From: Alectoria sarmentosa
Taxonomy: Eukaryota; Ascomycota; Lecanoromycetes; Lecanorales; Parmeliaceae
Assembly (NCBI GenBank): GCA_009733775.1
Contig: WOGZ01000261.1
Span: 1 to 47,617 of the forward strand
Direction of reading: 5' to 3'
DNA: 47,617 bases
In this document: positions 22,528-33,600 of the stretch, in pieces
Position numbering within the stretch: position 1 is the first letter of the stretch
How the letters are laid out: each line of letters begins with the position of its first letter
Notes under the pieces: generated by a model
What the model saw: the letters and a program-made list of their open reading frames with translations, nothing else
Told to the model about the DNA's origin: nothing
The model's database searches: none
Translations under genes and position numbers: made by a program

Positions 22528-25105
22528 ATGGGCTGGAAAGAGATATCGGCGGAAGAACTCCTAGAAAGAGCCGAAGCCAATGGCTATAAGCATGGAGCTC
22601 ACCGTGCGGAGGATAGTATTAAGGATAATACAAAGTATATGAGGAAGACGCTGAATGATCAGAATTGGGCGTTGAGACGTTACGAGAAGTAAGTGCAAAC
22701 ATCGGCTCGAGCTTGTTTAAATCTATGTTGACCCGGTTGAGCAGATGGGTAGATGGTGTCGAGAAGAAGAACCTGGATACAAATTTAGCACTTTCCAATG
22801 ATGATGCTACTGCGGTCGATGTTTGCCATGCGACAGTGCCACCGCACCTTGGAGAAGGCGTCCTTCCTCTCGATGTTGCCACTATCAGAGATTTCCTTCG
22901 CTACCACATTTCCATTAGTCGAGGAAGAATCGACGATAAGCGCAGAATCACCGTCGATTCAGTGAACACTTTTGCGGAGTGGTTCTTCGCTGGATTTGCT
23001 CGAATTACTGGCAATCTAATCAATGAAGAAGACAGAGGAGCAGTGTACGATGTAAGCGTATTCTAATCTGAGTTATAGTGTCCCCGTCGCTGACTGAATT
23101 TGTTTAGTGGACAAGGAATACCTTGGCTCAAGATGGCTTGGTCGTAAACAAGAAAAAACAAAAGCAATTATTTGGCGAAAAGGAGCTGGTTCTATTCAAC
23201 ATAACGTTTTGGACAATCGACGACGCCCAGTTTACCCATCCACGCAATAAAGCCCAAGTTCCATTCGCAATCGCCGTCTTCTGTTGGACCGGAGCGAGGA
23301 TCGGCGCCTTCTTCCCCAATCAGGAGAACAAAGATAAAGGCGGTCTTCGATACCAGGTAAAGTTGTAAGGGTCAATTTAAGGGAAAACTTTGCTGATTAC
23401 TTACAGGATCTTGAAGTCATTCTAACACGCATCTCCAGTGGTGGGTGGAAGGTGATCTATCGGATCGACCAGCGTTGGGTGAAGAATAACCGCGATCCAG
23501 AGAACACCGTGTACGGTGCGTCTACTAGTCAACACGGCAAGCTTCTATACGATGACACCCAGTATCTATTAGCTTTGGCTCTCGCCGACAAGGCTTTCTG
23601 GGGCATCGATTCCGTGGAAGATTTCTGGCAGTTACAAATCCCTCCAGACGAGAGTGAACTAATCCTTCGATGGACTGATGCCGCTAAATGCCTACCAATT
23701 CTACGCAACGCTACGATGCAACAGGGTGTTTCGGAACAGCCGCTGTCGAAGAAAACGTTTGAACGTATCATCAAATCTGTGTTGAATCTTTCGGGATACT
23801 TTGGAAATACTACAGTTCATGCCATACGTCGCTATCTCGGCAAGAAGGTCAATGGTAAGCTAAGATAAACAGAACGCAGGATCGAGTCGCGCTGACGGAT
23901 AAATCCTATAGAGAGGTACACCGAAGTCAAAAGATCCCAGCATATTACGCAGACCGATACTCGTGTATATGGCCAGAGCTACGTTGCGAACACTTCTTCT
24001 GTTGATGGGAGGTCGGCCTTCTTGAATGAACCCGCTCAACATGATCATATCGATTACTTTCAATCCTTTGCAAAATTTCGCGAAAAGGGCCTCCCAAGCA
24101 GTCTTCCAGCCGAAAGAGAAGCGGCGATCAGGCGGGATCCACAACTCCTGGAATTCCTTGACCAAGTCCGCCTGCTCCAAACCGAAAATGCTAGTACTTC
24201 TCAAATCAAAGCTGCTCTAAACAAAGCCCGGGCCTATCGCGTCAGCCTCGCAAAGATGAGTCTGCAGAAATACAAGATCGAGTGGGTTCAGAAGCGAAGA
24301 GACTGGAAAGTTATAACAAGTGGGAAGGAACGGCCCGATGATGATAAAAAGACGGAGCTTCTAGAGACCCTATCACAGATCATGCCGGAACGAGGTCGCC
24401 TCGCACGGACGATGATTTCCGATCAAGTCGTATCCGATAAAGAACGAAGACAAGCTATAGAGGATTTATGTTCTCTTGTATCTCAAGACTGCACGACCTT
24501 GTACCGCCCTGGAGAGAAGCCTATCAATGGAATCTGCCCTGTGAAGGGCTGTGGTGTAGAGATGACGAGGTAGAGAGTTGGAATGTCCTCCTCGTTTGCA
24601 CTAGTCTAATGATTGCAGTTTGCGTAAACCTCAGCGGAGTATACACATTCACAACTGTCGTCATGAAGAACTAGCCGCCTCCCTCGAGCGACTACGATCT
24701 GAATTGCGATACTGCTTCACTTGCTTCGCCTGGTTTGTCGAAGAAGAGTGGGATAACCACTGTCAAACACACCTCAAATCGGTCACCTCTAAGCGCTGTG
24801 CATCCATTACCTACTGCCATACACTTATTCGTCCTGCTTTTTGTCCCTTCTGCATGGGTGACAACGTACTTGATGCATCATCACGACTAAATTCCTGGAC
24901 CAGAGAAGCGAAATTAAAGAGCCATCTTCAATCGCATCTCGACGTATCTCGTTGGCCATGGCAAAGAGATCTGTCCACTCAGCAGCTATATAGAGGCCGG
25001 TTCCTACCTGCAGTTGACTCTTCATTCGACATAGTCTCCCTCAGAGTCACTACATTGTTTTCTTCCCGCCCGCCCACACCTCTATCTATGTACATAGCTA
25101 GTTAG
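22528..25105 (+). CDS. DUF3435 tyrosine-recombinase-like protein with C-terminal zinc fingers
   Basis: Six exons join without a stop into 769 residues: 22528-22688, 22745-23051, 23108-23356, 23407-23854, 23912-24569 and 24619-25105. The five introns are 49-57 bp with GTAAGT/GTAAGC/GTAAAG/GTAGAG donors. The body matches DUF3435 (FluG-like) proteins: LDQRW-like IDQRWVKNNRDPEN, YDDTQYLLALALADKAF, FGQSYV-like YGQSYVANTSSVDG and ERRDWK-like KRRDWK. The family includes the tyrosine recombinases (captains) of fungal Starship transposons. Candidate active-site residues are Arg220 in TGARIG, His377 and Arg380 in HAIRR, and Tyr408 or Tyr412, in the right order and spacing. From about residue 595 come three zinc-finger-like motifs: CPVKGC...HIH, CFTC...H-x3-H and CPFC...H-x3-H. 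The last 50 residues depart from what I recall of relatives and may reflect a 3' frameshift. It looks intact and is not RIP-mutated, unlike its left neighbour. Captain activity is inference; this zinc-finger-bearing subgroup may have another role. Confidence 0.85.
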
Positions 25106-25605
25106 TCTATCACTCCAGGTCATGTCGCTCAGATATGGGAGTTTCTTGGCACTGGGTATGAGAGTATGGAGATATGCCATTTCCTGGCCTCTATCTGACC
25201 TGCTGGCCCGGTGCTGGGACCGCGCAATCACATTTGTGTATAGCTTCATGTTCCAGTGACGCATTTGTGTGTTTTTGTGTGTTGGGAAGTCGATTTGCGA
25301 AGACTAAACTAGATAGGCGTGATACACCACTCTCTCATCGCTTTGCAATGCTAAACCAAAATCCTGATCTCCATTTTCGCTGCGGCAGACGTGAACTATG
25401 TTTCAACAATCGTTTCCTACAAGTTGACCGATCTTCGTGGAAGAAAAACCCCCATGATGCCTGAGAATGTGCCTATTCTGCTGCGTTGGCGCTGGTGGTG
25501 AGCTCAGGGTGCACTAAACGCACGTGAGACTACATTGGTCGTCAGATATCTTATCCACCGCTAGAAGTGAAGAACTTACTTGCCTTATCAGTCAAGGGTT
25601 CTAGT
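25106..25605. other. Intergenic region between convergent genes
   Basis: Holds the 3' flanks of the DUF3435 and 3CxxC genes. Short open frames on both strands have no motif or codon pattern supporting a gene. Confidence 0.6.
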
Positions 25606-26061
25606 TCACAATTGAGTGCAATGACCATTCTTGCATCCCTCGCACAGAGCTCTTTGATGAGGACCTTTACTTTTACCTGAGTATCTTGGCCGATCCATCT
25701 CAATCCCACACCACTTTTTGAGACGGTAAGCCACTCTTTCTGCATACGAACTATCCAAACGCGGTTCACCCAGTCTGTTGCATCCTTGACAGCGTTGATT
25801 GTATACCCTTGCATTGTATTGTGCTCCAGGGTACATCCGTATCGTGATAGCGATTTTCTTGCTCGACCATCCGTTGGAATTACATGCGTGGTTGCGGCAT
25901 ATGAATCGACCCATGATGTTAGTGTCGTATTCCTCGGTGCAATTTCTGGTATCGTCATGTTGATAGAAGTCGAAATGTAGATCGTGTTCTTCAAGTAGGC
26001 GTGATACCTCATCGTGCAGATTCGGGTACATAACCCATGACTTCGATTTTCTAGACGGCAT
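25606..26061 (-). CDS. 3CxxC-type zinc-finger protein
   Basis: A complete single-exon frame of 151 residues from ATG. It matches the fungal 3CxxC zinc-binding domain (zf-3CxxC): GRFICRNHAC (Cys55, Cys60), GWSSKKIAITI, YNARVYNQRCQGC (Cys91, Cys94), LDSSYAERVAYRLKKW, and the closing PH...LCEGCKNGHC (His135, Cys140, Cys143, Cys148). All expected metal ligands are present, so it looks functional. In animals the related domain occurs in receptor-transporting proteins; the role of the short fungal forms is not established. It faces the DUF3435 gene tail to tail. The start is the first in-frame ATG and gives the usual short N-terminus (MPSRKSKSWVMYP). The region just before the ATG has a CAG/GTACGT motif, so an additional upstream exon cannot be fully excluded. 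Confidence 0.88.
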   Translation of the reverse strand: MPSRKSKSWVMYPNLHDEVSRLLEEHDLHFDFYQHDDTRNCTEEYDTNIMGRFICRNHACNSNGWSSKKIAITIRMYPGAQYNARVYNQRCQGCNRLGEPRLDSSYAERVAYRLKKWCGIEMDRPRYSGKSKGPHQRALCEGCKNGHCTQL

Positions 26062-27267
26062 GAACGTACCTGAATCCGATGTCAGACTTGCTGCGAATAA
26101 GAGGCCGTTTTAGTAAACTTTCAGAAAGGCCGGGGGTTCACGACCTTACTCGAAACTCTGTGAAAAATTCGATCCGCCAATTTCGAGGCTTCAGAAAAAG
26201 CTACTTACTTTCAGCTGAGGTCTGTCGGTCTGGGTTTGAGAGGTCGTGGTATACGTGCTCAAAGATCTGAACTTCGACTTGCGGCTAGATATATGATAAC
26301 AGAACTTTGACTGCGACTTAGATTATGCAACATGTTTCAGGGAAATTCAGAAGACTGTTGAAAATGACTGCGAAAAATGACAAACACGCTGGCTTCGCGG
26401 GTTATTTTACCGGAATCCTGGCTAGTTTCAGGTATAACCACGTCATAAATATAGAAGAAGACTCAAGATCATCCTTTTGAATACCCCGCTTTATTTTTAC
26501 TGAAAAGTGCTATGATTTATTCGAGCTTGTCCAATACTAGGGTGCCGATTAACCCTAAAATCAAACCATTGGGCAATGCAAAGACCCAAAATCCGGCAAG
26601 GCCATGCCTCGCTTGCAAGCTGCATCACACTCCAATCAACACATCCAGATAAGAGATGATACGCATGTTCTCGAATGGAGGAAACAAATCGCGCCACCCT
26701 ACCGGACACAGTTCTTGTTTTCCAGATTTTCTCCTAATATTTCATGACGTGGTCCCAACGATGGCCCACAATTCGAACCCGAGGACAAGCAATGCGAATA
26801 AGTGCACAGACCCTCGTACCTGCCCCTTCCCCTCTGTTTCCACCTGACCTACCTCTTGCTCGGCATAGACCGCCACGCGGACCGCGAACCCACAATCTCG
26901 TCTGAGCGAAGCCATCGCGTCAGATGTTATTGTTTACATGGGTGGTTATGTCCCATAACGCCATAATGATAAGAACTCATGATGATAGACAACGCGAAGA
27001 AGAGATGGAGGGACGGCGCATTGTTGCGGGGCACCTACATTATTGGCAGTCAAATACGTGGAGCATTGCGTACGTCTTGCTCACCAATGAAATTATGTCT
27101 CTCCATTTACCTCAAAAGACGGGTACATGCTTTGCCTTTTTATCTTGTCTTCCCGTGCAATCCACAGGCAGTCTTGCATCAACTGTAATCGCTTAGAATG
27201 AGTGATGCTGAACCTGCCTCATCTCGATTCGGGGGTGATGAGCGACTCACGATTGGCAGGACGGCAG
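26062..27267. other. Intergenic region, no supported gene
   Basis: The first few hundred bases are the likely promoter of the 3CxxC gene. Open frames at 26497-26847 and 26924-27196 overlap on different strands or frames and have no recognisable motif. Confidence 0.6.
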
Positions 27268-27650
27268 TGCGAATCCTTATTGGTCAAAGCTGCGAGCCTT
27301 CCGTGTCGACTTGAACATTCTTCTTCCAAATCAAGTCTACTTGGGTAATGATCATCTGCTTAAGTAACATTGGCTGGGGAAAGGGTGTAGTAACCGTGAT
27401 CGCTACTGGGCCACGTTTAACTGCATATCAGCGAATACCGCGTGCCTTGATGCAGGTGGACCAATTCAGACGGCGATCCGGGGAGTGGCTGATAGTACCC
27501 CACCAAAAACCCCTCCTGCATAATACCCTGCCGTCCACCGGCCTAAGTACTATATTTTCACTAACACCATTAGCAGATGAGCCTGAGATCGCCTATCAGC
27601 CAGTCGCTCGCATTATACTTAGGAAATTCAGCGAGCAACGGTTTCGGGGC
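27268..27650. repeat. Dispersed repeat, copy A
   Basis: Closely matches 37415-37735 in the same orientation. The first 150 bp are nearly identical (for example CAAAGCTGCGAGCCTTCCGT and CAAGTCTACTTGGGT occur in both); the match then becomes patchy with indels, with shared blocks such as AAAACCCCT and CAGCCAGTC. Both copies begin with TG but no clear terminal repeats or target duplication are visible. Confidence 0.75.
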
Positions 27651-29010
27651 TAGACTTGATGCCAACAGCTACAGAAGAAGATGAACCATCTCTCCACTTT
27701 CCTTACCAAATAACCCAATCTTGTATACATCAGCCTTTCCGGACCATACCCACTACTTTTTATTTCATATCTCTACAATTTCCAGTACCTTGGGATATCA
27801 ACGCATGATGAAGACGTTGCCTGGGCGATTCAAAAGCTTCATCACATGTTCGATACTTCGATGGTTCTTGACGTAAACTCACGAGTCAAGGCTTTAGCGT
27901 TCTCGAGCCTTGTCTTGGATGAATATGTCAGAATGTTAAGACGTGTGTACCCCCGGAATATGCACGAAGCCGAGTCAACATGTGGGTCATGTTCTACAAG
28001 CTGAGATACTTGTGCCTGACACGGCTCGATTCGGATACCATCTCGCATCAACCTTAAAAATGCGTTTGATATCTCTAATCATGTGAGTAACTTGAGGATT
28101 GATTAGAAGCCAGTTACTAGCATGTCCAGTCACTCTGATTAACTGTTACGATTATTTCGAGCCTTAGCAGATCGGCTTCTAGCTGCTCTACTTTGGGGTC
28201 TGCGCATATTCTTTGCGCCTGGCACACTTAGCTCCTCTAGCCCCCATGCGCCAGCTAGGCTCGGTCAATTGCACTCCCAGATGTTTAGACATTTTGCGAC
28301 GATGGCTCGAAACCCTCTAATGCTGTATGTAACCGCACGTCACCCATGTATCGGAAGGAAGCTTGGAGAGTGCGTTTGAATGAGATCAAATAACCCTTCC
28401 CAGAACACGAAAAGAGATTTTACGTCAAGCTGGTGGACTACTTGAGCAACGCAAAGGATCTAAGGTGGGGCTGGCAGTTTGAGGAGAAGAAAGAAGTGGA
28501 GAGGGAGAAGAACCAAGGAAGGGGCAGATCTGCCGAGGTACCCAAACTCTGAAGTCAGTAGCGGCTCTTAAAACGTGCTTTTGCAGTATGTAAACACGCC
28601 AATGCACTTCTATTTGTCATTGGCTTGGAGTTATTTGGACACGTTGCTAAAAATTAGCAAAGTTTGAGTAGTCAACACAAGGGAATCCCGCATAATTCAT
28701 TAGGGTATCTGCTTGGAAGATGAGAAGCAATCATTTGGTATGCGAGTATCCGTTGATACGGTGTACAACACTGCTTTGACAGACATCAGCAAGTCGCTAA
28801 ATGCGGCAGGTGTCGTTCTTTGTGCATATGCTGGGGGGAGTATGGCCCTGGTGACCCCACTGTACGCTGTATACCTCTACTACTTGGCCTTCTTGGCTGA
28901 GTGTCTTGATCAATCTACTTCCCTTAGACTTGACTTCCAACAGGATTCTGATCTTAAGTAAATCGCCAACCTCACTGCACACATCATCAAAATATCCCAC
29001 CTCAGCACAG
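27651..29010. other. Intergenic region, no firmly supported gene
   Basis: Open frames are short. The plus-strand frame 28713-28961 (82 codons) contains a hydrophobic stretch (VVLCAYAGGSMALVTPLYAVYLYYLAFLAE) resembling membrane segments. No splice in the correct phase connects it to the gene at 29011, so it is not called. Confidence 0.5.
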
Positions 29011-29698
29011 ATGGAAAGTATAGTAGACTCCGGTATCTACAGCGCTGAGATCTACCCCTGCAATTCTTGCGGTCCATTTCCGCTCATCGACTTGAAGGAT
29101 ATGACCGCCCAGGTCCTCAAAGCGGTTCAAAAACACCCTGCGGTCGTCTACACCACCTCCGGTGACCCCAAAGCGTTCAATCTCTCGCGCGATGTTCTCG
29201 CCCCCCCTATCGCCCGCGCACTGAGCAACTTGAAGCCTATACTTCGTTCTGCCAAGATGATCAGAGACACCATCCCTCAATTTAGGCCTGCCGGTGGAGG
29301 CAACGTGTTCGGTATCAATGGTCGAGCCGAGATCCCGCTCTATAAGTGTGGCGAGTGTCGTGCACTATTCGTACTGCCTTCCGAAGTGGGGGACGCGATG
29401 AGGAAGGCGGAACCCGTGAATGGATCGAGCCTAGCAGAGGATTGCTTGAGAAGTCATGCCGTCCGTGCGATGCAAAATGCGTGGCGGAGCTTGGAGGCGT
29501 TGAAAGTTGCGCAGGTCTATTGTTTCAAGGAATTTGTGGTGATGGTTGATTTCTCGTCACATCCAAGACGAGGTAGGTCGTTCTTCCGTGTAAGTATCGC
29601 TTTCGCTGACATAGTTGATGGCAGGAAAAACGGCAAAGGAGAAGGACTTACAGGTCAATGACATTACTGGGCTCCTAGATCTCGGAGGAAGCCAATGA
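29011..29698 (+). CDS. Hypothetical protein with two CxxC motifs
   Basis: Two exons, 29011-29572 and 29625-29698, give 211 residues. The intron has a GTAGGT donor, a GCTGAC branch site and a CAG acceptor, and splicing keeps frame to a TGA at 29696-29698. The ATG lies in a good context (CACAGATGG); the open frame upstream of it looks like leader. Cys17 and Cys20 (CNSCG), and later YKCGECRALF, could bind a metal. Other visible features are a Pro/Leu-rich middle and a Lys-rich C-terminus (GKTAKEKDLQ). I do not recognise the family. Codon choice at third positions (C-rich) is coding-like through most of exon 1. It is divergent from the 3CxxC gene and convergent with the NACHT-ankyrin gene. Confidence 0.55.
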
Positions 29699-30642
29699 AC
29701 ATGGTGCAATCGAGAGTTGCAATGGACAGGCAGTGTACTTGGGGAATTGAGGAACGCGGGGGAATAGTTGTTCTTCAACATAGATTCCTCTCCTTAATCA
29801 TTTCATCGACCACAAACGGTTATTACTGAACCTCATCTGATTGCTGAGCTTGTCTTCCCTCGGAGCACTCATCCTAGAATCCGCCAACGTCCTCTGCAAA
29901 CGCACTCCCATTATTCTGGGTTTTTACCTTGGACTTTGATCCTGACTCTGCAATTGTGACCATGACCGCCTCTTTTATAGTCATTCAGCCATCTTCATCA
30001 ATTGAGACACTCGCTTCGTCGCTTGCCATGGCTATGAGACATCGAACGCTCTCCGGGCCATGTATGGAAACAGATCAAGAGAATGTCCTCCGTGTCACCG
30101 AACGGGCGTCTCGCAACGATCCGCGTGTCAAAACCTCAATTTCTATTGAGCAAGCATCGGCGTACTTTTACATGTCGGCGACAACTTCATGAGTGTTGGA
30201 CCCCTGGCGACCGACACCATTGCCGCTATCTGTTCCCTCTTCCATTTCTTCTTGTTCTTGCTCTTGTTCTTCTTCGTCATTATCCCTTCTCGCGCCTCGG
30301 TCTCCGTCTCCATTCTGTACCCATCAATACCACCATTCTGTTCTCTTTGCCAACGATGAATATCGATGTCAATATAGACGCCTTCCAGCCGGCAGGGCAG
30401 TAGTGAAGACATTCCAAATGTGTAAGACCAATGTTGGAAACACTCTCAGCCAGATACACGTTCCAAGAATTTACAAAGGGAACGCGAAGCGGACATCGCG
30501 ATAGGGGCCAGTGGCCGCTGGCCGGAGGTTTATCGTGTTTGGAGGATGGCGCTGATCGCAGTTTTGAGACGCATGTCGCGCTTTTCACTGCGTATGGTGG
30601 GGGACATGGTGCAACCGCCGGTCTATCGTCGTTCTCCCGGGC
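29699..30642. other. Intergenic region between convergent genes
   Basis: Contains the 3' flanks of the small CxxC gene and of the NACHT-ankyrin-ZZ gene. Open frames on both strands (29929-30588) overlap each other, are rich in low-complexity Ser/Pro/Leu or Lys, and show no family motif. Confidence 0.6.
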
Positions 30643-33600
30643 TCAACCGATCTTGAACCGCCTGAACCACTCCACTGGCAGTCTCTTCCCCTCTTCTTTC
30701 CCCTGTTCATGCCAATCTGCACCTCTCCACTTCCGGATCCTCTTTGACCATTGCTGTCTGGTAGTCCCATCTGCAAGTACAACATTCCGCTTGAAATCGT
30801 GCCATTCCTCTCGAGGCACCTCAAGAAAAGTATGGTTTCTACACCTCGGTAAGTCAAGGTCGATATCAGCATTGCTGTACAACTCATGGCAACTGCCGCA
30901 GAGATCGCCGTCGTCGCAGACCCGGCAGACGAAGCGACGATTTAGTATGTCTTGAGCGCAATGGTCGCAGTGGGCTGCGAATCTAATGTCATTGTCATCG
31001 TCGCCTTCAGGGGCTGGTAGGGAAATCAAAGTTTCGAAGCAAACGGCTGCGTTGATGTCTTCACCTGCGAAGATAAATGCATGACCTAAGCGATTGTATA
31101 AGTCGATACTGTCGTCCTCCCCTAAGGGTACGTCGAGTTGCGAGATCAGATCGTGTATGGTCCTGTCTAAGCAGGATCGCTTCTCATCCCGCGAAGACCT
31201 ATCGGGTCCAAGTACCACATTGAAGCTATATGCCTCGGCTAAGTCTTTGCAAGAACGGCCGTAGCAGTTCAGAAGTGACGGGTCTGCTCCAGCATCAGCT
31301 AGAATCTTGACCGTTGAGGCGTGGCGCGCAGAAATCGCTTGATGTAATGGTGTCTGGCCGGAGCGACTTTGAAGATTTACCTGGGCGTTAGCATCGATCA
31401 GAATTTGGGCTATTTGATTGAAGCCATTCAGGGATGCTTGGTGCAAGGGCGCCCAGCCATGGTGCGACACGGTGTTGCTACTGGCACCTTCCTCAAGTAA
31501 GATCCGGACGATGCTTTCGTGGCCACGGTCTGTAGCATGATAAAGCGGCGTCATTCCTCGCGTATCAGAGGCTTCGATGTTTGCCTTAACGGATAACAGT
31601 AGCTGCACTACCTGCTCATTCTTATTAGCCGCAGCTTCGTGAAGTGCGGTCCTCCCTTCCTTGGTCTCTGATGTATTTGGGTCGGCACCACGTTGGAGTA
31701 ACTCCTGCACGACAGTATCACGCCCCTTGACTGACGCGAAATGAAGTGGAGTTACTCCGAACTGGGTCCTCGCGTTCGCATCTGCATGTTCGTCTAGGAG
31801 CAGGGACACGATCTCAATATGTCCCTGCTCTGCAGCCAAATGCAGTGATGTCTCATCGCAGAAGTTCTTGGCTGTAACATTCGCCCCAGAAGCTAGGAGG
31901 ACTTTAACACTCTCAAAGTGGCCCTTTCTCGAGGCTACATGGAGTTGACTATTCTCGAACCTATTTCCCCGGGCATCTAGGGCAGCACCGAGTTCACTTA
32001 GAGTCTGAACAATCGTCTCGTTTCCCTCTAAAGCCGCTAGATGGAGCGCCGACTCTCCGTCTTTTGTGCGCGCTGAGATATCGGCGCCGGCCTCCACAAG
32101 TATTTCCACCACCTTCGAGTAATTCTTGAAAGCAGCTAAGTGCAAGGAAGTGGCATCGTCTTCATCGCGTCGTGCTTCCAAGTCCGCACCAGCCGTGAGC
32201 AAGTGTCTCACCACATTGTCATATCCGCCTCGAGAAGCAGCCCACAATGGTGTTACGTGCTCAGGATGGTATGTCTCCAGCGATGTGCTTGCGCCATTGT
32301 CGAGCATGATCTTGACAAGTTCATCGTGCCCGTGGTCAGCAGCCAGGAGCAGAGCAGTCACCCCGTCCGGAAGAAGCTGGTTGACAGGACTCCCTGCCAA
32401 GAGAAGTTGTGAGACTATGTCGCTATTGCCGTTGGAAACAGCCAGATGGATAGGAAGCCACCCTTCATTGCATGCGACTGAGACATCAGCTTCGCTAGAG
32501 AGAAGCCTGGAGCATATGGAACTGTGCCCGTTTTCGACAGAATAATGTAGAGCTGTATAGCCGAGTCGGTCATGAGCATTGATTTCACAACCGTGATTTA
32601 GTAATTGTTCCACAACGGCAAGGTCATCAAAAACCGCGGCTATCGTTAAGGGAGTGCTTTGGTCATCATTTCGGACGTCAATCGTGGCGCCATTTTCGAG
32701 AAGTGCTGCGATCGCGTCTGTTCGATGTCTCAAGGCCGCAAAATGAAGTGGTGCAAAACTGAACAGAAAATCGTCATCTTCATCACTACTTGAGATCTTG
32801 AGAGGGTCGTTTTCATAGTCAGAACCTAGTACTCTCTCGGATACAGCTTGGAGTCTTGGACGGATCGTAGGTGCGTCGGCATTGGCACCACGTCGACAGA
32901 GCTCGCGAATGGCCGATCCATGACCTTCTTCGGATGCAAAATGGATCGCTTGAGCCCCATACCTGTTCCTTGCATCCAAAACAGCGCCTGCATCAAGTAG
33001 CAATTGCAGGGTCTTAAGATTTCCACGTCCACAGCAAGCCATGAGTGCTGTATAACCAAAATCGTCGCGTGTCATCCCTTCAACAGCAGCACCCGCGGTC
33101 AACAGGCATTCGATCAACGAATCATGCCCGTTCCAAGCGGCTATGATAAGACTCGTGTTCCCAGCGGAGTTTGCCTGGTTGACATCGGCTCCGGCATTTA
33201 GCAGTATCTCCACAAGCTTTAAGTCGCCGATCAAAGCTGCTTGGGGTAAAGGCGGCCAACTTGTACCGTCCAGGTCAATTTCAAAAGAACAAGAAGCTCC
33301 GGCATTAAGTAGATTTATGGCAACGTCAGCGTGCTGCCCCAGGATTGCCGCATGAAGAGGAGTCAAGCCATATGCGCTACGGGCCTCGATTGCCACATTT
33401 GCCCTCAAGAGCGAGCTTACGCATTGCGCATGACCATTGGCAGCTGCACGATAAAGCGCAGTTGCACCGTCTTCGTCTGTCATAGAGGTATCAGCTGATA
33501 TGAGGAGAGCATCTACAACCGCAGTGTGGCCTTCTTTGGCAGCCTCCATCAAGGGTGTCGTGCCTGTAGGGGCGATCAGCAAGGTTCTAGCGTGTGGGTC

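Noticed and set aside
25551..26012. 153-codon minus-strand frame overlapping the 3CxxC gene
   Set aside because: It is a shifted-frame shadow of the 3CxxC gene, whose cysteine pattern is complete in the other frame.
28713..28961. 82-codon frame as a first exon of the gene at 29011
   Set aside because: The GTAAAT donor at its end is in a phase that no nearby acceptor matches with the ATG frame of the downstream gene.
32126..32545. Plus-strand frames antisense to the ankyrin domain (also 33500-33826 and 34204-34545)
   Set aside because: They are shadows of the repetitive ankyrin coding sequence on the minus strand.
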